Positions 46,479-55,450 of a stretch of DNA of 64,000 nucleotides are shown here, piece by piece. The DNA comes from Woeseiaceae bacterium (GTDB taxonomy: Bacteria > Pseudomonadota > Gammaproteobacteria > Steroidobacterales > Woeseiaceae), in assembly GCA_021773115.1 (NCBI GenBank), contig JAJFKS010000028.1, positions 62,001 to 126,000 on the forward strand, written 5' to 3'. Position numbers and translations under genes: made by a program. The first letter of the stretch is position 1, and every line of letters begins with the position of its first letter. A model generated the notes under the pieces. It had not been told where the DNA came from. It worked only from the letters and a program-made list of their open reading frames with translations, and made no database searches.

Positions 46479-46995
46479 CCAGCACCAGCGCAAAATTGGC
46501 GCTCCGGGTAGCCGCTTTCACCGAAAGCGTTGCGCCGCTGATGCCGTCGATGCCGTGGCTGAGTGAACCGGTCTTGGTTAAACGCAGCGACGCAAACTGC
46601 TTTGTAAAAAATGGATAGCGAATCTCCCAACCGCGAGTTTCGCGAAACTGCATGATATTCAGAGCTTGCAGTTCGCCATTTTCCACGATAACGCCGAATG
46701 TTATGGGCTGCTCCTTGCCGATTTCGTCGATAATCCATGCCGTCCTTGTGCCCTTGTACCAATACCGCATGCGTAGCATAGCAGGCGCATGGCCGAGCAC
46801 ACGGGTTGCTACCGTGCGCAGCTCGTCATCGATCCAGACGACGGCACTCGCCGGTTTATCCGAACCAAACGCCTCGGTCAGGAAATCGGCGCGCGACTGA
46901 TAGCGGCCGATTTCGCTGGCGGCAAGTGCGGCAAATGATGCCAGCAGCACTGCAAAGGCTGCTGGCAAAACAAAATATCGAGCGCGTCCGGACAC
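46432..46995 (-). CDS. Exported FMN-binding domain protein
   Basis: A 187-residue protein with an N-terminal signal or anchor (residues 1-25). The C-terminal FMN-binding domain contains DGISGATLSVKA. In this family the last Thr or Ser of the SGATxT motif is covalently flavinylated; here it is Ser. It likely carries electrons in the periplasm, working with the downstream PepSY membrane protein. Its start codon touches the stop of the porin gene (1-bp overlap), so the three genes form an operon. Confidence 0.82.
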   Translation of the reverse strand: MSGRARYFVLPAAFAVLLASFAALAASEIGRYQSRADFLTEAFGSDKPASAVVWIDDELRTVATRVLGHAPAMLRMRYWYKGTRTAWIIDEIGKEQPITFGVIVENGELQALNIMQFRETRGWEIRYPFFTKQFASLRLTKTGSLSHGIDGISGATLSVKAATRSANFALVLDEYTRRAKQTASAAP

Positions 46996-48221
46996 TAGAA
47001 CTGGTAACCCAAACCGAGATCGAAGCCGTCGAAGTCTCGACCGTCAGCGCTTGCCAGGTCGTGATCTCGTTGCCGGAAATCAAATTTTAGGACGACGTTG
47101 TCGGTCGGCCAGAAGTTCACGCCCACTTCATTTTGCGTGAACTGATCCTGCACTCGTGCAGCATCAACGTCCTGGTAACGACCGTAAAAGCCCCAATCGC
47201 CTCCTATACCCGTAAAGCGATAGCTGGGTTCAAGATACCAGCCAGTCTGGCTGTCAGCGCCGGCCGCTTCGACGGCTGCGCCCGAGAAATTCCAGTTTGC
47301 ATAGACACCTTTGAGCGTAAATGCGCCAACGCTGTAGTTGGCATTGACGGCAATCAGCTGGCCCTCGTCCAGACCATCGCCTGCGATCTGACTTGCGTCC
47401 GACTGGTATTGATAGCTCATTCCCAGGCCCAGGCCCGGTATTCCGCTGTAGCTCACGCGAGCCGTATACGCAAGGTCGTTCGCTTTTGCCTCTGCGACCT
47501 TTTGCCGTCCGCTGCGTACGCGGAATGCATTGTCGCCAGTGGTTGGCATCGCCAGTCCTGAGTGCAGTGCCAGGTCCCAACTCACTCCACTGCCGTAGTG
47601 GCCGCTCATGGCGGCACCCGCCTCCCACCAGGTCGCCGGGATAATGTCACTCTCGACCGAGTTTCTTTCGACGCCATAAAATGTTGGCGGCTCATGGGTT
47701 TCATTTAAGGAGCCGACGGGAAGCATAAACAGGCCGGCTTTGGCCGATAGTGTGTCAGTCAGTGTGAAATTCACGTACGCCTGTTCCAGTTCTACCTCGC
47801 CCGGTTGCCCCTCACCCGCTACCGAGTGCTCCAATTCGAGTTCGGAGAAAAAACGAATGCGGTCCGTGAACTCGTGCCCGAAGAATAGTACGAAGCGATG
47901 AAAATCCACCTCGTCCAGGTCGCGCGAGCTGTCATCGGCATTGAGGTTGTTGTAATGCATTTCGCCGTAGCCGCCGATCTGCGTTTTTGACAAGGCCGCC
48001 GGGGTCGCGACGCTGTCCAGATACTCGCCAGTGGCTTCGATTTTTTGATCGGCTGCAGCGAGTTGTGCGTCGGCGTCTGCAAGCTGTTTCTTGAGCTCAT
48101 CGATCTCCAGCTGCTGCTGCTGAATAATCGTCCAGATTTGGTCAATGTTCGGGGTTTCCGACCAGGCCGGGCTGGTAAACAGCAGCACGATCATGCCGAT
48201 CCAGGGCAGGTATATCTTCAT
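46995..48221 (-). CDS. Outer membrane porin with N-terminal coiled coil
   Basis: A 408-residue protein. The signal peptide (ending PAWSE) is followed by a coiled-coil stretch at about 25-62 (QQQLEIDELKKQLADADAQ) and then a beta barrel with alternating strands (IGGYGEMHYNNLNAD to FDGFDLGLGYQF, terminal Phe). It resembles OprP/OprO-type and related trimeric porins. It is first in the operon with the FMN-binding and PepSY genes and has a Fur box 56 bp upstream, so its substrate may be a metal complex. That is inference. Confidence 0.85.
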   Translation of the reverse strand: MKIYLPWIGMIVLLFTSPAWSETPNIDQIWTIIQQQQLEIDELKKQLADADAQLAAADQKIEATGEYLDSVATPAALSKTQIGGYGEMHYNNLNADDSSRDLDEVDFHRFVLFFGHEFTDRIRFFSELELEHSVAGEGQPGEVELEQAYVNFTLTDTLSAKAGLFMLPVGSLNETHEPPTFYGVERNSVESDIIPATWWEAGAAMSGHYGSGVSWDLALHSGLAMPTTGDNAFRVRSGRQKVAEAKANDLAYTARVSYSGIPGLGLGMSYQYQSDASQIAGDGLDEGQLIAVNANYSVGAFTLKGVYANWNFSGAAVEAAGADSQTGWYLEPSYRFTGIGGDWGFYGRYQDVDAARVQDQFTQNEVGVNFWPTDNVVLKFDFRQRDHDLASADGRDFDGFDLGLGYQF

Positions 48222-48276
48222 TCTTGTTGTCCGTCAGTTGTGGATTCCGGAATTCTAATGCGATGAATTCTCAAAT

Positions 48277-48295
48277 GCAAATGATTCTCATTAAG
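48277..48295 (-). promoter_or_regulatory. Fur box upstream of the porin operon
   Basis: GCAAATGATTCTCATTAAG agrees with the 19-bp Fur consensus (GATAATGATAATCATTATC) at 13-14 positions, depending on the centre base and strand. It includes the perfect palindrome AATGA-TTC-TCATT. It lies 56 bp upstream of the porin start codon and 134 bp from the divergent permease start, so the porin operon is the likely target. Confidence 0.7.
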
Positions 48296-48428
48296 ACTGA
48301 GTTATGCGCCACACGATCGACGTATCGGGAATCAGGCCGCCATCCTCCTGTCGGTGTATTCGGCAGTTGATGGCATAGTGGAGCGCGAGCTCAATAAGCC
48401 AGGAAGAATACTCAGGAGCGCCAGCCGC

Positions 48429-49757
48429 ATGTCCAGCGACAAGTTTCGCTTCCCAACGATTACCGCGATCGTCATTGCCAACATGGTCGGTACCGGGGTA
48501 TTCACGAGCCTTGGCTTTCAGCTCCTCGATATCCAGTCCGGCTTCGTCATTCTGTTGTTGTGGGCTGTAGGCGGATTGGTTGCTGTTTCCGGCGCGATGA
48601 CCTATGCCGAGCTGGGTGCGGCGTTTCCGCGTTCCGGCGGCGAGTACAATTTCCTTTCGAAAATCTATCATCCGGCTGTGGGATTCGTTGCAGGCTGGAC
48701 CTCTGTGACGATTGGATTCGCAGGACCGTCCGCGCTTGCCGCAATGACATTTGCAGCCTATGCCACATCGATATTCGACGTAGCTGAATCGACGTGGTCG
48801 GAACGCGCACTGGCCACCGGGCTGGTGGCTGTCCTGACCATTGTGCACGCCGGCAAACGGCGCAACAGCGGTGGAATGCAGGTTATTTTCACGACGCTTA
48901 AAGTTGCCGTTATTGTTGGCTTTTGCCTGGCGGCCTTGTTGTTTATCGACAAACCTCAACCGGTTCGATTCCTGCCGTCCGCCAGTGACGCAACACTCAT
49001 TACCAGCAGCGCTTTTGCCGTCTCGTTGATCTATGTCAGTTACGCGTACGCCGGCTGGAATGCCGCGACCTATCTTTCCAGCGAACTCGAAAATCCGCAG
49101 CGCACGCTACCGGGTATCTTGTTGACCGGAACACTGGTGGTCACGCTCATGTATGTCGCATTGAATTTCATCTTCCTGTATTCCGCGCCCGTTGCGGATT
49201 TGCAGGGCCAGATCGAGGTGGGACTGATCGCCGCGATCGCAACCTTCGGCGAGACGGGCGGGCGATTTACGGGTCTGGTGTTGGCGATGTTGCTGATCTC
49301 GACCGTCAGCGCAATGATGATGGCGGGCCCTCGCGTCCTGCAGGTCATGGGGCAGGATTTTCATGCACTGCGAATCTCGGCGCGACTCAATGCGGACGGC
49401 ATCCCGAGTACCGCAATTTACATTCAATCGGCCCTCGCAATTTTGTTCATTCTGACGTCGAGCTTCGAGTCCGTACTCTTGTTCGCGGGATTTACGTTGG
49501 CGTTGAACAGTTTCGTCACCGTACTCGGTGTGTTTGTGTTGCGCTGGCGCCAGCCTGAGTTACAGCGACCGTATCGCACGTTCCTGTATCCGCTGCCACC
49601 GCTGATCTATCTCGTATTGATGGGGTGGACGCTGTGGTTTGTCCTGGTGAATCGCCCTGTGGAAGCATTGTTCGGGCTCGGCGTTATTGCTTCGGGGCTG
49701 CTGGTCTACGCGCTATTGCGCTGGAGAGCCAGAGGGGCGCCCGTCTCGCGTTCATAG
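48429..49757 (+). CDS. APC family amino acid permease
   Basis: A 442-residue transporter with about 12 membrane helices. The first has the APC signature IANMVGTGVFTSLGF, followed by GAMTYAELGAAFPRSGGEY. The unwound helix 6 region is FAVSLIYVSYAYAGWNAATY. It probably exchanges or imports amino acids; the substrate is unknown. The ATG at 48429 has AGGAG upstream, while an earlier ATG at 48354 would add 25 residues that do not look like the family. A terminator follows. Confidence 0.9.
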   Translation: MSSDKFRFPTITAIVIANMVGTGVFTSLGFQLLDIQSGFVILLLWAVGGLVAVSGAMTYAELGAAFPRSGGEYNFLSKIYHPAVGFVAGWTSVTIGFAGPSALAAMTFAAYATSIFDVAESTWSERALATGLVAVLTIVHAGKRRNSGGMQVIFTTLKVAVIVGFCLAALLFIDKPQPVRFLPSASDATLITSSAFAVSLIYVSYAYAGWNAATYLSSELENPQRTLPGILLTGTLVVTLMYVALNFIFLYSAPVADLQGQIEVGLIAAIATFGETGGRFTGLVLAMLLISTVSAMMMAGPRVLQVMGQDFHALRISARLNADGIPSTAIYIQSALAILFILTSSFESVLLFAGFTLALNSFVTVLGVFVLRWRQPELQRPYRTFLYPLPPLIYLVLMGWTLWFVLVNRPVEALFGLGVIASGLLVYALLRWRARGAPVSRS

Positions 49758-49780
49758 ACGCGCGTCGCACTTCTCGAATA

Positions 49781-49805
49781 AAAGCCCTCGGATAATGAGG
49801 GCTTT
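49781..49805 (+). terminator. Rho-independent terminator after the APC permease gene
   Basis: AAAGCCCTC and GAGGGCTTT form a perfect 9-bp stem with a 7-nt loop. It lies 23 bp after the permease stop. The T-tract is short (TTT then AAATT). Confidence 0.75.
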
Positions 49806-49894
49806 AAATTACGGCAGGTCATTTCTACCGCGCTGCAACTGGCGATCGTTTAAATTAATCGTCGTCGCTTTCCGCCCTGCGCCGGTTCGTGGCT

Positions 49895-50289
49895 CCGAGA
49901 TTGGCGTTTACGACGACGATCCGTTCGGCGACCTGGGTCGCCTGCAGGCCGAACTGCATCGCGCGGTTCGTCTCGTTACCGATACCGGGATGCACGCGAA
50001 GAAATGGAGTCGTGAGCAGGCCATCAATTACATGGTGACCACTGAAGGACTCAACGAGGCGACTGCGACGTCGGAAATCGAGCGCTATGTCGTCTGGCCG
50101 GCTCAGGCACTGGGCTACAAACTCGGGCAACTGAAGATCCTTGCCTTGCGTGAAGAAGCGAAGCAAACGCTGGGTGACGCCTTCGACATTCGTGATTTCA
50201 ATCAGCAGGTTCTGGATGTGGCGTCGGCGCCGCTACCGTTTATTGAGTTGACGGTCCGGAACTGGATTGCGGAGACTGCTGAACCCTGA
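49895..50289 (+). pseudogene. C-terminal remnant of a DUF885 family protein
   Basis: About 130 codons match the C-terminal end of DUF885 proteins: IGVYDDDPFGDLGRLQAEL, TGMHAKKWSREQAINYMV, EIERYVVWPAQALGYKLGQ and PLPFIELTVRNWIA. Family members are usually more than 550 residues, with an HExxH-like catalytic half that is absent here. Upstream bases in the same frame run back into the terminator and permease 3' end and show no family similarity. It is therefore a 5'-truncated relic. It overlaps the tail of the lipocalin remnant on the other strand. Confidence 0.8.
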
Positions 50290-50407
50290 TGAGTTCGACC
50301 GTCGCAAATCCAGGCTCGTTGGCGATACCAATGAGTCGGTCCAGTGTGGCCGGATCCATATCCGGCGACCGGCTGAGCACCCACAGGTAATATCGGATCG
50401 GGCCCGG
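50240..50407 (-). pseudogene. C-terminal remnant of a Blc-type lipocalin
   Basis: A short frame reads PIRYYLWVLSRSPDMDPATL followed by IANEPGFATVELIRVQQ, which matches the last strand and helix of bacterial outer-membrane lipocalins (usually KYLWILSRxP...). A stop codon lies just upstream at 50408-50410 and no lipocalin N-terminus is present in this frame. The neighbouring frame continues a few residues without clear similarity. It is a truncated, probably frameshifted relic on the minus strand. Confidence 0.6.
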
Positions 50408-50471
50408 CTACCAGGCTGGGCTGCACGCAGGGCCCATCCCGCAATTGTGTGTGCCGTCTTTTTCCAGGTTG

Positions 50472-51407
50472 TCATTCCCTGGGTCCGTTCATTCTCAGGT
50501 AGGCAAGGCTATCGGTGTCGAAACGGGTGAGAGATCGTCGGGCCAGTTGTTCGAGTGCTTCGGGATCCGCAATGTTTTTTTCGGCGAGCATCGTGAGCTG
50601 GTCACGCGTGACGGGGAAGGACGGCAGCCAGCCGAACAGAGTTGCGGCCAGTTTCATCAGGCCAATTGGCATTGGAACGATCCACTTTCGACGGCCAACT
50701 GCCGCGGCAATGCGCCTGATCATTTCTGACCAGGACAGAATTTCCGGGCCGCCGATCAGGTAGGTCTGACCGATCGTGGCGGGGCTTTCGATCGCCGTGC
50801 AAACTGCCTCGGCAACATCGCCCACGAAAGCCGGCGACATCAGGACCTGACCACGTCCTGGTTTGAAGCCAGAGAAGAACCCGACAGCAGGTAACGGGCT
50901 GACCACCATGTCGCGATGCAGTTGCGTTGCGAACTCAATCTTCCCTTTTGGATCGCCGAATAGTACCGATGGCCTGAATATCGTTACATCCAGGCCGCTT
51001 TCGCGAACGCAGCGTTCGGCGCGAAGTTTTGTTTCCTGGTATTTCGTGCCGGGTATCTTGACGCCATTGGCGCTGATCAGGACCAGTCGCTTTACGTCGT
51101 GACGAATTGCGGCGCTAACGACTCGCACAACGCCCTGGTATTGGGTGTTCTCATAAGTGATGTTCTGCTTCGGAAACTCCCGCAGCAATCCGACGCTAAA
51201 AATCACTGCATCGCATCCCTGAACAACAGCGTCTAAAGCGGCGGTGTCATCAAGATCGCCAGCTACCTTGCGCCATATCGCTACGTCTGGAGTCTTGTGC
51301 TCACTTCCTTTACGCACGAGCAATGACACCTCGTGGCCGGCAGCGACAAGCGATTCGACGACATAGCTGCCGACGAATCCCGTTCCACCGATTATCGCAA
51401 CCTTCAT
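50472..51407 (-). CDS. NAD(P)-binding oxidoreductase, complex I NDUFA9-like family
   Basis: A 311-residue atypical short-chain/epimerase-fold protein. The nucleotide motif is KVAIIGGTGFVGSYVVESL at residues 2-20, and later blocks are SANGVKIPGTKYQETKLRAE and FRPSVLFGDPKG. Bacterial members are annotated as complex I NDUFA9 family or NAD(P)H-binding proteins; the reaction is unknown. The ATG at 51407 is preceded by GGAGC and starts the Rossmann strand, so the 30-codon upstream extension is rejected. It is divergent from ppa. Confidence 0.82.
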   Translation of the reverse strand: MKVAIIGGTGFVGSYVVESLVAAGHEVSLLVRKGSEHKTPDVAIWRKVAGDLDDTAALDAVVQGCDAVIFSVGLLREFPKQNITYENTQYQGVVRVVSAAIRHDVKRLVLISANGVKIPGTKYQETKLRAERCVRESGLDVTIFRPSVLFGDPKGKIEFATQLHRDMVVSPLPAVGFFSGFKPGRGQVLMSPAFVGDVAEAVCTAIESPATIGQTYLIGGPEILSWSEMIRRIAAAVGRRKWIVPMPIGLMKLAATLFGWLPSFPVTRDQLTMLAEKNIADPEALEQLARRSLTRFDTDSLAYLRMNGPRE

Positions 51408-51527
51408 GAAGTAAGCTCCGAAAACTGAGCCGATTAGCTTAACAGTTGAACGATCGCAACGGAAAAGCCAATACAGTCTTGTTACAATTGCTTTCATCTG
51501 ATGCTAAACCCACCCGAGGACCTTTGA

Positions 51528-52085
51528 ATGAGAGTTGACGCCATTTCGATCGGCAATAATCCACCTGAAGACATCAATGTCATCATCGAGGTCCCGTTGG
51601 GCGGACAGCCGATCAAGTACGAGTTGGATAAAGAGGCGGGCACGCTGGTCGTCGACCGCTTTCTGTATACGCCCATGTCCTATCCGGGCAATTACGGTTT
51701 TGTACCGCATACGCTGTCTGAAGATGGCGACCCGATTGACGTGCTGGTGGTTAATACGCGCGAACTCGTTCCGGGCTGCGTGATCAACGTTCGTCCGGTC
51801 GGCGTTCTGATCATGGAAGACAACTCGGGCCAGGATGAAAAAGTCATCGCGGTTCCCGCGCACCAGCTGACGAAACGTTACGATCATGTGCTTGAACACA
51901 CCGATCTGCCGGACATTACAATGCAGCAGGTCGAGCATTTTTTTGAACACTACAAAGACCTGGAGCCCGGCAAATGGGTCCGAATTGGCGACTGGTATGG
52001 TGCCGAGAAGGCGCGCGAACTGATCGTTGAAGCCATCAATCGTGCGCGCCGCGCGGATCACCGAGACGCGAAGAACGCTTCCTGA
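51528..52085 (+). CDS. ppa: Inorganic pyrophosphatase, family I
   Basis: A 185-residue soluble enzyme hydrolysing pyrophosphate. It shows the family signature [12 protein letters not shown] with its three metal-binding aspartates, plus [19 protein letters not shown] near the N-terminus and [11 protein letters not shown]. Length is slightly above the E. coli enzyme (176). The C-terminal end is basic. No partner gene is evident. Confidence 0.96.
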   Translation: MRVDAISIGNNPPEDINVIIEVPLGGQPIKYELDKEAGTLVVDRFLYTPMSYPGNYGFVPHTLSEDGDPIDVLVVNTRELVPGCVINVRPVGVLIMEDNSGQDEKVIAVPAHQLTKRYDHVLEHTDLPDITMQQVEHFFEHYKDLEPGKWVRIGDWYGAEKARELIVEAINRARRADHRDAKNAS

Positions 52086-52159
52086 CGTTCATCGTCGCCC
52101 TGTATTGATGTGTTGGACGCTGGCACAATGTCAGACTCAGCGGAAACTCAGAGGACGGC

Positions 52160-52612
52160 ATGCCAGGACTGTATTTCGAGGAATTCACCGTCGGTCAGAC
52201 CTTTGACCATCCCATTCGGCGGACGATCACCGAAACCGACAATGTGCTCATGACAACCATGACGCACAATCCGGCCGCCCTGCACCTCGATGCCGAGTAC
52301 ATGAAAAATACCGAGTATGGACGGCCACTGGTCAATAGCTGCCTGACTTTGAGTTTCATGGTGGGAATATCGGTCAACGACACGACGCATGGCACGACCG
52401 TGGCGAACCTTGGCTGGGATGAGGTGCGTTTTCCGAAACCCTTATTCTGCGGCGACACTATCAACATTCAAACCGAAGTCCTGGAGTTACGCGGCAGTAA
52501 ATCGCGGCCGGAAAATGGAATCGTCATATTCCTGCATCGTGCTTTCAATCAAAAAGGTGAATTGGTCGGCGAGTGCAAGCGTTCAGCCTTAATGTTGCGT
52601 AAGCCAAAATGA
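52160..52612 (+). CDS. MaoC family dehydratase (enoyl-CoA/mesaconyl-CoA hydratase-like)
   Basis: A 150-residue hot-dog fold protein. The catalytic Asp/His region is HNPAALHLDAEYMKNTEYGRP cut here as HNPAALHLD. The N-terminus GLYFEEFTVGQTFDHPIRR and the later GWDEVRFPKPLFCGDTI are typical of MaoC-like hydratases. Its end overlaps the CitE-like lyase by 4 bp. Such pairs hydrate an unsaturated dicarboxylyl-CoA and then split the product, for example in itaconate or methylaspartate-type pathways. The substrate is inferred. Confidence 0.85.
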   Translation: MPGLYFEEFTVGQTFDHPIRRTITETDNVLMTTMTHNPAALHLDAEYMKNTEYGRPLVNSCLTLSFMVGISVNDTTHGTTVANLGWDEVRFPKPLFCGDTINIQTEVLELRGSKSRPENGIVIFLHRAFNQKGELVGECKRSALMLRKPK

Positions 52613-53481
52613 TTCGCAGTTTTCTATTCGTACCGGCCGACAGCGAGCGAAAGCTGCAAAAAGCCGGCGAGAGCGGCGCAGACGCACTAATCCTTGACCT
52701 GGAAGACTCCGTCAACGTCGACGCGCGCCCGGATGCGCGTAAGCTCGCTCGCGAATACCTTGCCGGCAAAGAAAACGTCTGGGTTCGAATTAACCCGATC
52801 GACAGCGAGGACGCGCTGGCCGATCTTGAGAGCGTTATGCCGGCGTCGCCCGCTGGCATTGTTTTGCCGAAGCCACGCAGTGCAGCAGCGGCTGTCGAGC
52901 TTGCCGTACGACTGACTGCGCTGGAAGCCGAGCATCGGATAGAACCCGGCAGCACCCGAATTATTTCGCTTTGCACCGAACACCCAGAGGCGTTGTTGAC
53001 ACTGGGTTCGTATGTCGCGGCGACCGAACGACTCGCAGGGCTGTCCTGGGGTGCCGAAGACCTGAGCGCGGCGCTCGGTGCATCGACCAATCGCGACGAC
53101 GAGGGCAACTGGCTGCCGACTTACGAAATGGCGCGTTCGATGTGCCTGATCGCAGCGGCAGCAGCCGAAGTCGCAGCGATCGAAACCGTATTTACAGACT
53201 TCAAGAATGCCGAGGGCCTGCAGGGCACGGCAGCGAAGGCACGGCGAGATGGCTTTTCGGGAATGCTGGCAATCCATCCAGCACAGATCGAAACCATCAA
53301 TGCGGCGTTTGTGCCGACATCGGCCGAACTTGACAATGCCGAGAGAATCGTCGAATTATTTGCCGCCAATCCCGGCGCGGGCACGATCGGGATGGACGGC
53401 AAGATGATTGACCGACCACATCTCGTACAGGCCAGGCGCCTGCTCGAGGTTGCACAACAAATAGAATCAAAAGGGCAGTAG
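52609..53481 (+). CDS. CitE-like CoA ester lyase (malyl-/citramalyl-CoA lyase family)
   Basis: A 290-residue HpcH/HpaI-CitE TIM barrel. Recognised by [18 protein letters not shown], the metal-binding [15 protein letters not shown], and a C-terminal [17 protein letters not shown]. Members cleave malyl-CoA or citramalyl-CoA to acetyl-CoA plus glyoxylate or pyruvate. It lies between a MaoC hydratase and an acetyl-CoA synthetase, so the operon may process C5 dicarboxylates to acetyl-CoA. Confidence 0.87.
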   Translation: MIRSFLFVPADSERKLQKAGESGADALILDLEDSVNVDARPDARKLAREYLAGKENVWVRINPIDSEDALADLESVMPASPAGIVLPKPRSAAAAVELAVRLTALEAEHRIEPGSTRIISLCTEHPEALLTLGSYVAATERLAGLSWGAEDLSAALGASTNRDDEGNWLPTYEMARSMCLIAAAAAEVAAIETVFTDFKNAEGLQGTAAKARRDGFSGMLAIHPAQIETINAAFVPTSAELDNAERIVELFAANPGAGTIGMDGKMIDRPHLVQARRLLEVAQQIESKGQ

Positions 53482-53485
53482 ACAT

Positions 53486-55438
53486 ATGGAATCGCACATC
53501 TATCCGGTACCCGCAGCGACCGAAAAGCGCGCGCTCATCAAGGCCGCCGACTATGTAGAAATGTATGCAAGATCAGTGGACGATAATGAAGGCTTTTGGG
53601 CTGAACAGGCAAAACGCATCGACTGGATCAAGCCATTCAGTATTGTGAAAGATGTGAGTTTTGCGAAAGATGACTTGCATATTCGCTGGTACGAAGATGG
53701 CACATTAAACGCCTGTTACAACTGCGTTGATCGGCACCTCGAGACCAAAGGCGATGAGGTTGCGATCATCTGGGAGGGTGATGATCCCGCTCGCGATCTG
53801 AAAATCACGTATTCGGATTTACATCAACGCGTTTGCAAATTTGCCAATTCGCTGAAAGCGCTGGGTGCAAAAAAGGGCGACCGCATCACGATTTATATGC
53901 CAATGATTCCAGAGGCGGCCGTTGCAATGCTCGCCTGCGCGCGGATCGGTGCCATTCATTCGGTTGTTTTCGGCGGTTTTTCGCCAGATGCGCTGGCAGG
54001 CCGCATACATGACTGTGAATCAAATATTGTCATTACGGCTGACGAAGGCGTTCGCGGTGGCAAGGCGATTCCGATGAAAGCCAATGTCGATGCCGCAGCC
54101 GCTCAGAAGAAAGTGACAACGCTCGAAAAGGTATTGGTCGTCCGCAATACCGGAAACGAAATCGATTGGGTGGATGGGCGCGATGTTTGGTTGCACGAGA
54201 TCGAAGCCGAATTTGATGCCGATTGCCCCTGTGAAGAGATGAGCGCTGAAGATCCGTTGTTCATCCTTTACACGTCAGGTTCAACAGGCAAGCCAAAGGG
54301 CGTGCTGCACACGACCGGCGGTTACCTTGTCTATGTGTCAATGACGCATGAATACGTATTTGACTACCAGGCTGGCGACGTTTACTGGTGCACGGCGGAT
54401 GTTGGCTGGGTAACCGGCCACAGCTACATCGTCTACGGCCCGCTTGCCAATGGTGCGATCACGTTGATGTTCGAAGGTGTGCCCAATTACCCAACGTCGT
54501 CGCGCTTCTGGGAGGTTTGCGACAAGCACCAGGTGAATATTTGCTACACCGCGCCTACGGCTATCCGTGCCTTGATGCGCGACGGCGATGGGCCAGTCAG
54601 GAAAACGTCGCGCAAAAGTTTGCGGCTGCTCGGGTCCGTTGGTGAACCGATCAACCCGGAGGCCTGGGAATGGTACTACCGGGTTGTTGGTGACGAGCGT
54701 TGTCCCATCGTCGACACCTGGTGGCAAACGGAGACCGGCGGCATCCTGATCAGTCCCTTGCCGGGTGCGACTGCGATGAAGCCCGGTTCCGCGACCAAGC
54801 CGCTGTTCGGCATCATGCCGGCGATTGTCGACGGTGAGGGCAAGGAACTGGATGGTGCGACAGAGGGTAATCTCATCATCCGCGACAGCTGGCCCGGGCA
54901 GATGCGAACAGTTTATGGTGATCACGATCGATTCGTCCAAACCTATTTTTCCACCTTTGAAGGCAACTACTTCACTGGCGACGGGGTGCGCCGTGACGCG
55001 GACGGTGATTACTGGATTACAGGGCGCGTCGATGACGTCATCAATGTGTCCGGTCATCGTATGGGTACGGCGGAAGTCGAAAGCGCACTGGTCTCCCATC
55101 ACGATGTGGCCGAAGCTGCCGTCGTCGGTTATCCACACGACATCAAGGGGCAGGGTATCTACGCCTACGTGACGCTGATGAAAGATGTGCCGGCGAGTGA
55201 CGAGTTAATGGCAGAGTTGTTGCAGTGGGTGCGCAAGGAAATCGGCCCGATCGCCAAACCGGATCTTATCCAATGGGCGCCCGGTCTACCGAAAACGCGG
55301 TCCGGAAAAATCATGCGGCGAATCTTGCGCAAGGTTGCTGCGGATGACTTTGGGAATCTTGGCGATACATCGACGCTTGCCGATCCGGCGGTCGTTGATG
55401 ACTTGATTGAGAATCGCCAGAACCGGGCTGGCTGTTAA
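53486..55438 (+). CDS. acs: Acetyl-CoA synthetase (AMP-forming)
   Basis: A 650-residue adenylate-forming enzyme that activates acetate. Motifs are [48 protein letters not shown] and the C-terminal [15 protein letters not shown] with the Lys normally controlled by acetylation. Length is standard (E. coli 652). It follows the CoA lyase by 4 bp. It converges on the FHA gene with a 12-bp gap. Confidence 0.96.
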   Translation: MESHIYPVPAATEKRALIKAADYVEMYARSVDDNEGFWAEQAKRIDWIKPFSIVKDVSFAKDDLHIRWYEDGTLNACYNCVDRHLETKGDEVAIIWEGDDPARDLKITYSDLHQRVCKFANSLKALGAKKGDRITIYMPMIPEAAVAMLACARIGAIHSVVFGGFSPDALAGRIHDCESNIVITADEGVRGGKAIPMKANVDAAAAQKKVTTLEKVLVVRNTGNEIDWVDGRDVWLHEIEAEFDADCPCEEMSAEDPLFILYTSGSTGKPKGVLHTTGGYLVYVSMTHEYVFDYQAGDVYWCTADVGWVTGHSYIVYGPLANGAITLMFEGVPNYPTSSRFWEVCDKHQVNICYTAPTAIRALMRDGDGPVRKTSRKSLRLLGSVGEPINPEAWEWYYRVVGDERCPIVDTWWQTETGGILISPLPGATAMKPGSATKPLFGIMPAIVDGEGKELDGATEGNLIIRDSWPGQMRTVYGDHDRFVQTYFSTFEGNYFTGDGVRRDADGDYWITGRVDDVINVSGHRMGTAEVESALVSHHDVAEAAVVGYPHDIKGQGIYAYVTLMKDVPASDELMAELLQWVRKEIGPIAKPDLIQWAPGLPKTRSGKIMRRILRKVAADDFGNLGDTSTLADPAVVDDLIENRQNRAGC

Positions 55439-55450
55439 CAGGCCCTGGGG

